From positions 1 through 33,374 of the forward strand of contig JAYWIG010000295.1 in NCBI GenBank assembly GCA_043789035.1: a stretch of 33,374 nt of DNA, read 5' to 3'. The position numbers and the translations under genes were made by a program. Source of the DNA: JAYWIG01 sp043789035. Its GTDB lineage: Bacteria > Pseudomonadota > Gammaproteobacteria > Burkholderiales > Burkholderiaceae_E. This document shows, one piece after another, positions 26,070 through 32,962 of the stretch. The notes under the pieces are model-generated. The model was given only the letters and a program-made list of their open reading frames with translations, was not told the DNA's origin and did not search any database. How positions within the stretch are numbered: position 1 is the stretch's first letter; every line of letters starts with the position of its first letter.

Positions 26070-27080
26070 ATGACCATCAAAGTCGCCATCAACGGTTATG
26101 GCCGCATCGGCCGTAACATTCTCCGCGCTCACTATGAAGGTGGCAAAAAGCACGATATTCAAATCGTTGCGATTAACGACTTGGGCGATGCAAAAATTAA
26201 TGCACACCTCACTCAATATGACACTGCTCACGGTAAGTTCCCTGGCACAGTCACCGTTGATGGTGACAACATTGTTGTAAACGGCGACAAGATTAAAGTC
26301 ATTGCAGAGCGCAACCCAGCCAATATCAAGTGGGGCGAAATGGGTGTTGACGTGGTGCTTGAGTGCACAGGCTTTTTCACCACCAAAGCAGACGCTGGTA
26401 AGCACCTAGCTGGCGGTGCGAAGAAGGTAATTATTTCAGCACCAGGCGGCAAAGATGTTGATGCAACTATTGTGTACGGCGTTAACCACGGCGTTCTTAA
26501 AGCAAGCGACACGGTAATCTCGAATGCTTCTTGCACCACCAACTGCTTGGCGCCATTAGTGAAGCCTTTGAACGACACCATCGGCGTAGAGACTGGCTTG
26601 ATGACGACAATTCATGCCTACACTAATGATCAGAAATTGACAGACGTATATCACGAAGATGTTCGCCGTGCGCGTAGCGCGACCATGAGCATGATCCCTA
26701 CCAAAACTGGCGCAGCTGCTGCGGTTGGGCTGGTATTGCCAGAATTGAACGGTAAGTTGGATGGCTATGCGATGCGCGTGCCAACTATCAACGTTTCAAT
26801 TGTTGATTTGAGTTTTATTGCCAAGCGCGACACATCAGTGGACGAAGTAAACTCAATCTTGAAAGCCGCTGCCAACGGTGCGCTCAAAGGCATTTTGGAT
26901 TACAGCGATGCGCCCTTGGTATCGGTTGACTTTAATCATAATCCAGCCTCAAGCACTTACGATTCAACCTTGACTAAAGTCTCGGGCAGGTTGGTCAAAG
27001 TATCGAGCTGGTATGACAACGAGTGGGGCTTCTCGAACCGCATGTTAGACACAACTGTTGCTTTGATGTCCGCTAAATAG
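26070..27080 (+). CDS. gap: Glyceraldehyde-3-phosphate dehydrogenase, type I
   Basis: 336 residues. The NAD-binding start VAINGYGRIGRNILRAHYE and the catalytic segment ISNASCTTNCLAPLVKPLND give Cys155, with His182 in MTTIHAYTNDQ. NMSA is replaced by SMSMIPTKTGAAAAVGLVLP, the normal phosphate site. SSWYDNEWGFSNRMLD closes the protein. Asp37 after AIN favours NAD over NADP. Reaction: glyceraldehyde 3-phosphate + NAD+ + Pi to 1,3-bisphosphoglycerate. The ribosome binding site TTTAGGA is well placed. pgk follows after 18 bases. Confidence 0.96.
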   Translation: MTIKVAINGYGRIGRNILRAHYEGGKKHDIQIVAINDLGDAKINAHLTQYDTAHGKFPGTVTVDGDNIVVNGDKIKVIAERNPANIKWGEMGVDVVLECTGFFTTKADAGKHLAGGAKKVIISAPGGKDVDATIVYGVNHGVLKASDTVISNASCTTNCLAPLVKPLNDTIGVETGLMTTIHAYTNDQKLTDVYHEDVRRARSATMSMIPTKTGAAAAVGLVLPELNGKLDGYAMRVPTINVSIVDLSFIAKRDTSVDEVNSILKAAANGALKGILDYSDAPLVSVDFNHNPASSTYDSTLTKVSGRLVKVSSWYDNEWGFSNRMLDTTVALMSAK

Positions 27081-27098
27081 GCTATACGAGAAATTACC

Positions 27099-28289
27099 AT
27101 GATGATGCAGTTCAAGCGATTAACTGACTTGCAGTTAACAGGTAAACGAGTTTTTATTCGCGCCGATTTAAATGTTCCGCAAGATGATTCTTTTGCGATT
27201 ACCGATGACACCCGTATTCGGGCGTCGGTACCTGCGATTGAGTTTTGTTTGAAAGCTGGCGCTGCTGTTATGGTGACTTCGCATCTGGGCCGCCCAACAG
27301 AAGGCGAGCTAAAGGCTGAAGATTCTTTAGCACCCATAGCCAAGCGATTAGGGGAATTGCTTAAACGTGAAGTTCGACTGATTGCGAATTGGGTGGATGG
27401 TATTTTTACAGTTGCGCCTGGCGAAGTGGTGTTGTTAGAAAATTGCCGCTGCAACAAAGGCGAGAAGAAAAATGACGAGGTATTGGCGCAAAAGATGGCC
27501 AAGCTTTGTGATGTTTACGCCAATGATGCTTTTGGTACATCGCACCGTGCTGAAGCTACTACCCACGGCATTGCCAAGTTCGCGCTGATTGCGTGTGCTG
27601 GCCCGTTGCTTGCCGCTGAATTAGATGCTTTAGGCAAGGCTTTGGCCTCTCCGACTCGTCCTTTAGTGGCAATTGTGGGTGGTTCGAAAGTTTCTACGAA
27701 GTTATCGATTCTTTCGTCTTTGGCCGATAAAGTGGATCAACTCATCGTTGGTGGTGGTATTGCCAACACCTTTATGATGGCGATGGGTACAAATATTGGT
27801 AAGTCTTTAGCCGAACCAGATATGTTGCCTGAGGCGAAGAGGATTATCGATAAGATGAAAGCCCGTGGTGCGGCGGTACCATTACCTGTTGATGTGGTGA
27901 CCGGCAAGAAGTTTGCGCCGGATGCTGTGGCAACCCATTGCGCTGCTAGTGCAGTGGGCGATGACGATATGATTTTTGATATTGGCCCGAAAACCTCGGC
28001 TGAGTTGTGCGCGATTATTGCTAATGCGGGCACGATTGTGTGGAATGGGCCGGTGGGTGTTTTCGAGTTTGCTCAGTTTGCGGGTGGTACGAAGATGATG
28101 GCTGCGGCAATTGCGCACTCGCAGGCGTTTTCGATTGCGGGTGGTGGGGATACTCTCGCCGCTATCGCTAAGTTTGATATCACTGATCAAGTTGGGTACA
28201 TTTCGACTGGTGGCGGCGCGTTCCTCGAATTCTTGGAAGGCCGCGAGCTTCCAGCAGTTGCTGCTTTGGAAGCACGGTTTAACTCTTAG
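27099..28289 (+). CDS. pgk: Phosphoglycerate kinase
   Basis: 396 residues. Landmarks are KRVFIRADLNVPQDD near the start, MVTSHLGRPTEGELK (substrate arginines), FGTSHRAEATTHGIAKF, LVAIVGGSKVSTKLSILSSL (nucleotide side), NGPVGVFEFAQFAGGTKMMA and the final SIAGGGDTLAAIAKF with STGGGAFLEFLEG. Reaction: 1,3-bisphosphoglycerate + ADP to 3-phosphoglycerate + ATP. Three successive in-frame Met codons begin at 27099. The stop at 28287-28289 is 16 bases before the left arm of palindromic element 3. Confidence 0.96.
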   Translation: MMMQFKRLTDLQLTGKRVFIRADLNVPQDDSFAITDDTRIRASVPAIEFCLKAGAAVMVTSHLGRPTEGELKAEDSLAPIAKRLGELLKREVRLIANWVDGIFTVAPGEVVLLENCRCNKGEKKNDEVLAQKMAKLCDVYANDAFGTSHRAEATTHGIAKFALIACAGPLLAAELDALGKALASPTRPLVAIVGGSKVSTKLSILSSLADKVDQLIVGGGIANTFMMAMGTNIGKSLAEPDMLPEAKRIIDKMKARGAAVPLPVDVVTGKKFAPDAVATHCAASAVGDDDMIFDIGPKTSAELCAIIANAGTIVWNGPVGVFEFAQFAGGTKMMAAAIAHSQAFSIAGGGDTLAAIAKFDITDQVGYISTGGGAFLEFLEGRELPAVAALEARFNS

Positions 28290-28305
28290 GGTTGTTGATG
28301 CTAAT

Positions 28306-28500
28306 GGCCGCTGTTGTGGGCCGCAGCGTTGGCAACTACGCGTGGCTTTTCCCTCGGATTTAATCGGGAATTTCCCCTCGCCTGCGGAACTCGCTGCGCT
28401 CAGACAGTCCTCGGCGCCGGTCTGCGACCGTCGGGGAAATTCCCTGATCCTCGGAGCGCCACGCTAATCGCTGCCAACGCTGCGGCCCACAACAGCGGCC
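28306..28500 (+). repeat. Palindromic intergenic element 3, after pgk
   Basis: A perfect 29 bp inverted repeat, 28306-28334 with 28472-28500, closes a 195 bp palindrome. Further paired blocks are GCGTGGC (28340-28346) with GCCACGC (28458-28464) and GGGAATTTCCCC (28366-28377) with GGGGAAATTCCC (28433-28444). The core 28349-28460 matches the same-length core 30432-30543 of element 5 with about ten differences in 112 bases. The arm sequence is not shared with any other copy. No gene is evident inside. Confidence 0.82.
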
Positions 28501-28593
28501 TTGCGGTGGTTTCCGGCTGAGACTCGAACCGCGCTTCGGTTTGGGTTTTCCGGTTTCCGACTTCCGAACGACTGCCCCAACCAATTAAGACTA

Positions 28594-28785
28594 GACGGTG
28601 TTGCGGGGCACAGTGATTGCAGCGATTAGCGTAGCGCTCCGAGGCTCAGCGTGTCAGGGCGACCGGCGCAGCCGGATGGCGAGGACTGTTTGAGCGCAGC
28701 GAGTTCCGCAGCCAAGCTATGACATGCGGTTAAAGCCGAGGGTAAAGCTACGCGGGCTGCAATCACTGTGCCCCGCAACAGCGTC
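28594..28785 (-). repeat. Palindromic intergenic element 4, before pyk
   Basis: Arms 28594-28623 and 28756-28785 pair over 30 bases with a single mismatch; 25 bases (28599-28623 with 28756-28780) are perfect. An inner stem is GCGTAGC (28629-28635) with GCTACGC (28747-28753). The core is in reverse orientation relative to element 3 and carries GAGCGCAGCGAGTTCCGCAG at 28692-28711. The 51-base block 28692-28742 matches 31574-31624 of element 6 at 45 positions. It ends 134 bases before the pyk start, so it lies within or upstream of the pyk promoter region. Confidence 0.8.
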
Positions 28786-28919
28786 GCGCTCTTTAAGAAC
28801 ACCCCCCACACCTCAAGGGTATTCCTGATAAACCGACATCTAAATTTCATATCATGAAAACGTTTTTCGTGCAGAATGTTAGCTTATATGAAAGCACAGC
28901 AAAGAAGGAAATTGATTCC

Positions 28920-30371
28920 ATGGCAAATCTAGTCTCGAACGTCGTACCACGCGCAACCAAAATCGTCGCAACGATGGGGCCTGCTTGCTCGCAGCCTGAT
29001 GTTTTGGAAAAACTCCTTAAGGCAGGAGTGAACGTAGTTCGTGTGAACTTCTCTCATGGAAGTGCCGAAGAACATACCGCAATTGTCAAACTTGTGCGCG
29101 AACTTGCCGCTAAGCTTGGCCGTGATGTGGGTGTTTTGGCCGATTTGCAAGGCCCGAAGATTCGCGTTGGAAAGTTCGAAAACAACAAGATTCAACTAAC
29201 CCAAGGTGATAAGTTTACATTTGATATTAACTGCGAGTTGGGTAATCAAAACGTGGTTGGTCTTGACTACAAAGAACTAGTTGATGACGTGCATAAAGGC
29301 GATACTCTCTTACTCAATGATGGCCGCATGACTATGACGGTTGATAAAGTCACTTCGACCACGATTGAATGTACAGTGGTCACTAGCGGTGAATTATCGA
29401 ACCGTAAAGGTATCAATCGCCAAGGTGGCGGTTTAACCGCCCCAGCGCTGACAGCCAAAGACATGGAAGATATTAAAACTGCTGCGGCATTCCAGGCGGA
29501 TTTCATAGCTGTTTCGTTCCCTAAAAACGCCGCTGATATGTATATGGCACGTGAGCTTGCTCGCTCCGCGGGATGCAAGGCTGCAATGATTGCCAAGGTT
29601 GAGCGTTTCGAAGCGATTGGTAATTTAGAGGAGATTCTGAAAGCTTCTGATGGCGTGATGGTGGCGCGGGGCGATTTAGCGGTCGAAGTCGGCGATGCGG
29701 CTGTACCGGCACTGCAAAAGAAGATGATTCGTATGGCTAAGGACTTGAATAAGGTCACGATTACCGCGACTCAAATGATGGAGTCGATGATCGAGTCACC
29801 GGTGCCCACTCGTGCCGAAGTATCGGACGTTGCTAACGCAGTTCTGGATGGAACCGATGCGGTGATGTTGTCGGCAGAAACTGCTGCTGGCAAGTATCCG
29901 GTTGAAACTATTAACGCAGTTGTGCGCGTATGTGAAGAAGCGGACCGTTACCAAGGTGCGGCACTTGATTCAGAGTTTTTGAATCGTACCTTTACGCGTG
30001 TTGATCAATCGATTGCGATGAGCGCGTTGTTTGCTGCGCATCACATGAAGTTAAAAGCGATTGTTGCTCTAACTCAATCGGGTTCGACCGCTTTGTGGAT
30101 GTCGCGTTTTGATTCTGGTGTGCCAATTTATGCGATGTCACCAGAAGTTGGTTCGCGCCGCCGTATGTGTTTATACCGTGAGGTACATGCGATGCCGATG
30201 GAGTATTTTTCGACTGACCGTGAAGCGGTGTTGCTCGATGTCGAGCACAAATTGTTGGCGGCTGGGTTGGTAAGCAAAGGGGACCATATTGCGATTACGA
30301 TTGGTGATCCGATTGGTAAAGCGGGTGGGACGAATTCGTTGAAGCTGGTGAAGATTGGTGAAGCAGGGTAG
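28920..30371 (+). CDS. pyk: Pyruvate kinase
   Basis: 483 residues from ATG 28920, which has AAGGAA nine bases upstream; the frame opens earlier at 28854, but that adds a tail not typical of the family. Motifs: ATKIVATMGPACSQPDVLEK, GVNVVRVNFSHGSAEEH, GVLADLQGPKIRVGKF, MIAKVERFEAIGNLEEIL (catalytic Lys and metal Glu), DGVMVARGDLAVEVG, VTITATQMMESMIESPVPTR and DGTDAVMLSAETAAGKYPVE. The C-terminal domain ends with HIAITIGDPIGKAGGTNSL. Reaction: PEP + ADP to pyruvate + ATP. It is separated from pgk by 630 bases holding elements 3 and 4, so it probably has its own promoter. Element 5 begins 19 bases after its stop. Confidence 0.95.
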   Translation: MANLVSNVVPRATKIVATMGPACSQPDVLEKLLKAGVNVVRVNFSHGSAEEHTAIVKLVRELAAKLGRDVGVLADLQGPKIRVGKFENNKIQLTQGDKFTFDINCELGNQNVVGLDYKELVDDVHKGDTLLLNDGRMTMTVDKVTSTTIECTVVTSGELSNRKGINRQGGGLTAPALTAKDMEDIKTAAAFQADFIAVSFPKNAADMYMARELARSAGCKAAMIAKVERFEAIGNLEEILKASDGVMVARGDLAVEVGDAAVPALQKKMIRMAKDLNKVTITATQMMESMIESPVPTRAEVSDVANAVLDGTDAVMLSAETAAGKYPVETINAVVRVCEEADRYQGAALDSEFLNRTFTRVDQSIAMSALFAAHHMKLKAIVALTQSGSTALWMSRFDSGVPIYAMSPEVGSRRRMCLYREVHAMPMEYFSTDREAVLLDVEHKLLAAGLVSKGDHIAITIGDPIGKAGGTNSLKLVKIGEAG

Positions 30372-30390
30372 TTGGTTTCTTGTTCCGCGG

Positions 30391-30581
30391 TTGAATACGG
30401 GGTGTGGGGCTTGGCTGGCTACGCTCGGCTTTTCCCTCGGATTTAACCGGAATTTTCCCCTCGCCTTCGGAACTCGCTCCGCTCAGGCAGTCCTCGGCGC
30501 CGGTCTACGACCGTCGGGGAAAATCCCTGATCCTCGTGGCGCCTCGCTAACCGCAAGCCAAGCCCCACACCCCGCATTCAA
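30391..30581 (+). repeat. Palindromic intergenic element 5, between pyk and the PIN toxin gene
   Basis: Arms 30391-30416 and 30556-30581 pair over 26 bases with one mismatch. An inner stem is GGAATTTTCCCC (30449-30460) with GGGGAAAATCCC (30516-30527). The core 30432-30543 is the same length as, and about 91% identical to, the core of element 3. At pair 30453/30523 the base pair is T-A where element 3 has A-T at 28370/28440, a compensatory double change. The right arm overlaps the last bases of the leftward PIN gene (stop at 30578). Confidence 0.82.
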
Positions 30582-31066
30582 GCGCTAGACTGTTGTTTGT
30601 TTGATCGCCGTTTCGTTCTTTTTGGCGGCTTGCCTTGTTGGGATAGGAACGGATTTACGACCGTAATGGTTTCGTAGATTTGACCGTGGTTTAAGTCTTC
30701 GGTGTACAGGGTTTTTGCACCTGATGCTATCGCTGCCGCTACGACACCTGCATCCCAGAACGATATTTGGAAACGTTGCGACAGGTCGATTGCTTTTATC
30801 AGCAAGGTGTCTGTATTGGTAACGACTGGGTATGCGGTAAAACGTCGAACTGCATTGGCGGCTTCTAAAACTGTCATCGCGGGGGAGTCGGAAGCGCGTT
30901 TTGATTTAGTAGCGTTGACGTAAAACTCTTGTAACACTTGAACGGAAACCCCCCAATCGTTTCCTTCTAAAAGGTCGCGAGCAATGGTCTTTTTCTTTGC
31001 CTCGGCTTCACTGGTCGAAATCGCGTAAAGAAGAATGTTTGTATCAAGAAAGTGCGTGACCTGCAT
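30578..31066 (-). CDS. PIN-domain toxin, VapC-like
   Basis: 162 residues. The PIN fold is clear: THFLDTNILLYAIS with Asp8, VQVLQEFYVNATKS with Glu47, FWDAGVVAAAI with Asp105 and TLYTEDLNHGQ with Asp124, which together form the acidic metal site of RNases such as VapC. The tail after residue 143 (GKPPKRTKRRSNKQQSSA) is strongly basic. The last codons run into the right arm of palindromic element 5, so the tail may be partly an accident of that insertion. The RHH antitoxin gene lies 17 bases upstream on the same strand. The pair is flanked by elements 5 and 6. Confidence 0.87.
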   Translation of the reverse strand: MQVTHFLDTNILLYAISTSEAEAKKKTIARDLLEGNDWGVSVQVLQEFYVNATKSKRASDSPAMTVLEAANAVRRFTAYPVVTNTDTLLIKAIDLSQRFQISFWDAGVVAAAIASGAKTLYTEDLNHGQIYETITVVNPFLSQQGKPPKRTKRRSNKQQSSA

Positions 31067-31083
31067 TTGAGATTTCCAAGCGA

Positions 31084-31314
31084 CTATCGACGATGAGTCT
31101 CAGAGCGCGACAACCGTTCGCCAGCTTTGTAAGGGCCAGCTTTATCGAGCGCTTCGAACAACGCATTGGCTCTAGTATCTGGCTGCGTACTTTCATTGAC
31201 GAGGGAATTTAAGTAATCACGAACAAGCGAGCTAACCGTTGCATTGCGTTGAGCCGCAACAATTCTCGCGGCTCGATAGGTTTGCTCGTCGACCGTTACG
31301 GTGATGTTGCTCAT
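31084..31314 (-). CDS. Ribbon-helix-helix antitoxin, VapB-like
   Basis: 76 residues. The N-terminal NITVTVDEQTYRAARIVAAQ strand-helix followed by ATVSSLVRDYLNSLV is a ribbon-helix-helix DNA-binding fold. The polar C-terminal tail (TRANALFEALDKAGPYKAGE) would be the toxin-binding part. AAAGGA lies nine bases upstream of the ATG. It precedes the PIN toxin gene, the standard antitoxin-first order. Known role: neutralises the toxin and represses its own operon by binding promoter repeats; tandem repeats suited to this lie at 31330-31384. Confidence 0.82.
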   Translation of the reverse strand: MSNITVTVDEQTYRAARIVAAQRNATVSSLVRDYLNSLVNESTQPDTRANALFEALDKAGPYKAGERLSRSETHRR

Positions 31315-31329
31315 TTAAGTCGTCCTTTC

Positions 31330-31384
31330 TTTCACAGTTTCACGATTTCACAATATCACAGAATATGTGATGCTGCAATATCAC
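31330..31384 (-). promoter_or_regulatory. Promoter and tandem-repeat operator of the toxin-antitoxin pair
   Basis: On the plus strand TTTCAC at 31330, 31338 and 31346 and TATCAC at 31354 recur at exactly 8-base steps. CAATATCAC then occurs at 31351 and again at 31376, and ATCACA/TGTGAT form an inverted pair (31355-31371). Reading leftward, TTGCAG (31378-31373), a 17-base spacer and TATTGT (31355-31350) make a plausible promoter lying directly over the repeats. This suits autoregulation by a ribbon-helix-helix protein. Confidence 0.55.
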
Positions 31385-31445
31385 TTGTTCGTAATTGCAA
31401 AGTTCAAATCAAGAAAGCTGATGCTGACTCGTCGTTAATCGAAAA

Positions 31446-31683
31446 GCTAGGCAGGTGCCATGGCCTTGTCGGGGTGCGTTAGCGGCAGCAACAGTTGGAG
31501 CGGGGTTTGTTGGCGCATGCGCCAAACCGCGTAAACGCGAGCGCCTGCGTGCGCGAAGCTGCGAAGGAATCACGAGCGCAGCGAGTTCCGCAGTCAAGCA
31601 CAAACATCCGGTTAAAGCCGAGGGCGAGCCCGCAAAGTGGGTGACGCGCTAGCACCCCGACAAGGCCATGGCACCTGCCTAGC
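31446..31683 (-). repeat. Palindromic intergenic element 6, before fba
   Basis: A perfect 32 bp inverted repeat, 31446-31477 with 31652-31683, closes a 238 bp element, the largest here. It holds two modules: 31499-31559, related in reverse complement to 8610-8670 of element 1 and centred on TTGGCGCATGCGCCAA (31510-31525), and 31574-31624, related to 28692-28742 of element 4. It therefore ties the 8.6 kb and 28-31 kb copies into one family. No gene is evident inside. Confidence 0.82.
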
Positions 31684-31824
31684 GCTTGCAATTAGAAAAA
31701 CTCCCCCGCCTATCGACAACTTCGCGAATTTAGTCCCATTTAACCAAATCTGGCAACCACTAAACACAAAGATTCTTAGATAATGCAGTTAATTCAAATT
31801 TTTATCTTCCATTAGGAGCTTTTC

Positions 31825-32889
31825 ATGCCTTTAGTATCTATGCGCCAGTTGCTCGACCACGCCGCTGCCAATAATTACGGAATTCCCGCCTTTAATGTCA
31901 ACAACCTCGAACAAGTTCAGGCGATTATGCAGGCGGCTTCTGAGCTCGATGCACCAGTGATCATGCAGGCTTCGGCGGGTGCACGTAAATATGCAGGTGA
32001 GCAGTTTTTGCGTCATTTGATCGCGGCCGCTGTAGAAAGTTACCCCAAAGTGCCTGTAGTAATGCATCAGGACCACGGCCAATCGCCTGAAATCTGTGGT
32101 GGTGCAATTGGTTTGGGCTTTACCTCGGTGATGATGGATGGTTCGCTTGAAACTGACGGCAAAACCATCGCTTCTTACGACTACAACATCGAAGTGACCC
32201 GTAAAGTCGTCGATATGGCCCACGCAGTTGGTGTTACCGTTGAAGGCGAGCTTGGTTGCTTAGGTTCTTTAGAAACCATGAAGGGCGACAAAGAAGATGG
32301 CCACGGTACAGATGCAACCATGACTAAAGAGCAGTTGTTGACCGACCCTGAGCAAGCCGCTGATTTCGTGAAGCGTACGCAAGTTGACGCCTTGGCTATC
32401 GCAATCGGCACGTCACATGGCGCTTATAAGTTCTCGCGCAAGCCAACTGGCGATATTTTGGCAATTTCCCGTATTAAAGAAATTCACAAGCGTTTGCCGA
32501 ACACCCATTTGGTCATGCATGGTTCTTCGAGCGTTCCCCAAGAGTTACTTGCCGAAATACGTAAATACGGTGGCGATATGAAGGAAACTTATGGCGTACC
32601 AGTTGAGGAAATTCAAGAAGCTATTAAATATGGCGTTCGAAAAATCAATATCGACACCGATATTCGTTTGGCGATGACAGCCGCGATTCGTAAGTTTTTC
32701 GTTGAAAACCCGGGCAAATTCGATCCGCGTGAGTATCTAAAGCCAGCTACTGCTGCTGCTAAATTGATTTGCGTACAGCGCTATCAGCAGTTCGGTTGCG
32801 CTGGTCAGGGGAGCAAAATTTCTGCGACACCGCTGGCCATCATGATCGAAAAATATAAGCGCGGTGAGTTGGCCCAGGTAGTGGCATAA
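31825..32889 (+). CDS. fba: Class II fructose-bisphosphate aldolase
   Basis: 354 residues, the type IIA/Calvin-like length. Zinc and substrate motifs are visible: YGIPAFNVNNLEQVQAIMQA, VPVVMHQDHGQSPEICGGAI (zinc histidines), SVMMDGSLETDGKT, VTVEGELGCLGSLE, ALAIAIGTSHGAYKF, LVMHGSSSVPQELL and GVRKINIDTDIRLAMTAAIR. Reaction: reversible cleavage of fructose 1,6-bisphosphate to glyceraldehyde 3-phosphate and dihydroxyacetone phosphate. TTAGGAG precedes the ATG, and GATAAT at 31779-31784 could be a -10 element. It is separated from pyk by the toxin-antitoxin pair. Confidence 0.95.
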   Translation: MPLVSMRQLLDHAAANNYGIPAFNVNNLEQVQAIMQAASELDAPVIMQASAGARKYAGEQFLRHLIAAAVESYPKVPVVMHQDHGQSPEICGGAIGLGFTSVMMDGSLETDGKTIASYDYNIEVTRKVVDMAHAVGVTVEGELGCLGSLETMKGDKEDGHGTDATMTKEQLLTDPEQAADFVKRTQVDALAIAIGTSHGAYKFSRKPTGDILAISRIKEIHKRLPNTHLVMHGSSSVPQELLAEIRKYGGDMKETYGVPVEEIQEAIKYGVRKINIDTDIRLAMTAAIRKFFVENPGKFDPREYLKPATAAAKLICVQRYQQFGCAGQGSKISATPLAIMIEKYKRGELAQVVA

Positions 32890-32923
32890 AAATAGGGTAA
32901 AAGTTGCCTAAGTAATCGAATGC

Positions 32924-32962
32924 TCCGAAAGCTGCCCGTAGCGATACGGGTATCATTTCGGA
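32924..32962 (+). promoter_or_regulatory. Two-part hairpin abutting the GDSL-like gene start
   Basis: TCCGAAA (32924-32930) pairs with TTTCGGA (32956-32962), and inside it CCCGTA (32935-32940) pairs with TACGGG (32945-32950) around GCGA. The last stem base directly precedes the ATG at 32963, in the place of a ribosome binding site. It could be an fba terminator or a translation-controlling leader structure. Confidence 0.5.

Noticed and set aside
28501..28593. Reverse strand contains GGTTCGAGTC, like a tRNA T-loop, followed by an ACCACC end, between elements 3 and 4.
   Set aside because: The T-stem does not pair beyond two positions, and no D-arm, anticodon stem or acceptor partner can be built upstream. 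At most a remnant or chance match; not called as tRNA.
28306..28785. Open frames across elements 3 to 6 as possible small genes.
   Set aside because: They arise from stop-poor GC-rich palindromes, occur on both strands, lack ribosome binding sites and resemble no protein family.
28306..31683. The repeated palindromes as a CRISPR array.
   Set aside because: Copies are long, far apart, in both orientations, separated by genes, and not regularly spaced direct repeats; no cas genes are present.
23994..32889. The tkt-gap-pgk-pyk-fba block as a Calvin cycle (cbb) operon.
   Set aside because: No Rubisco, phosphoribulokinase or CbbR gene is present; these enzymes suffice for central carbon metabolism.
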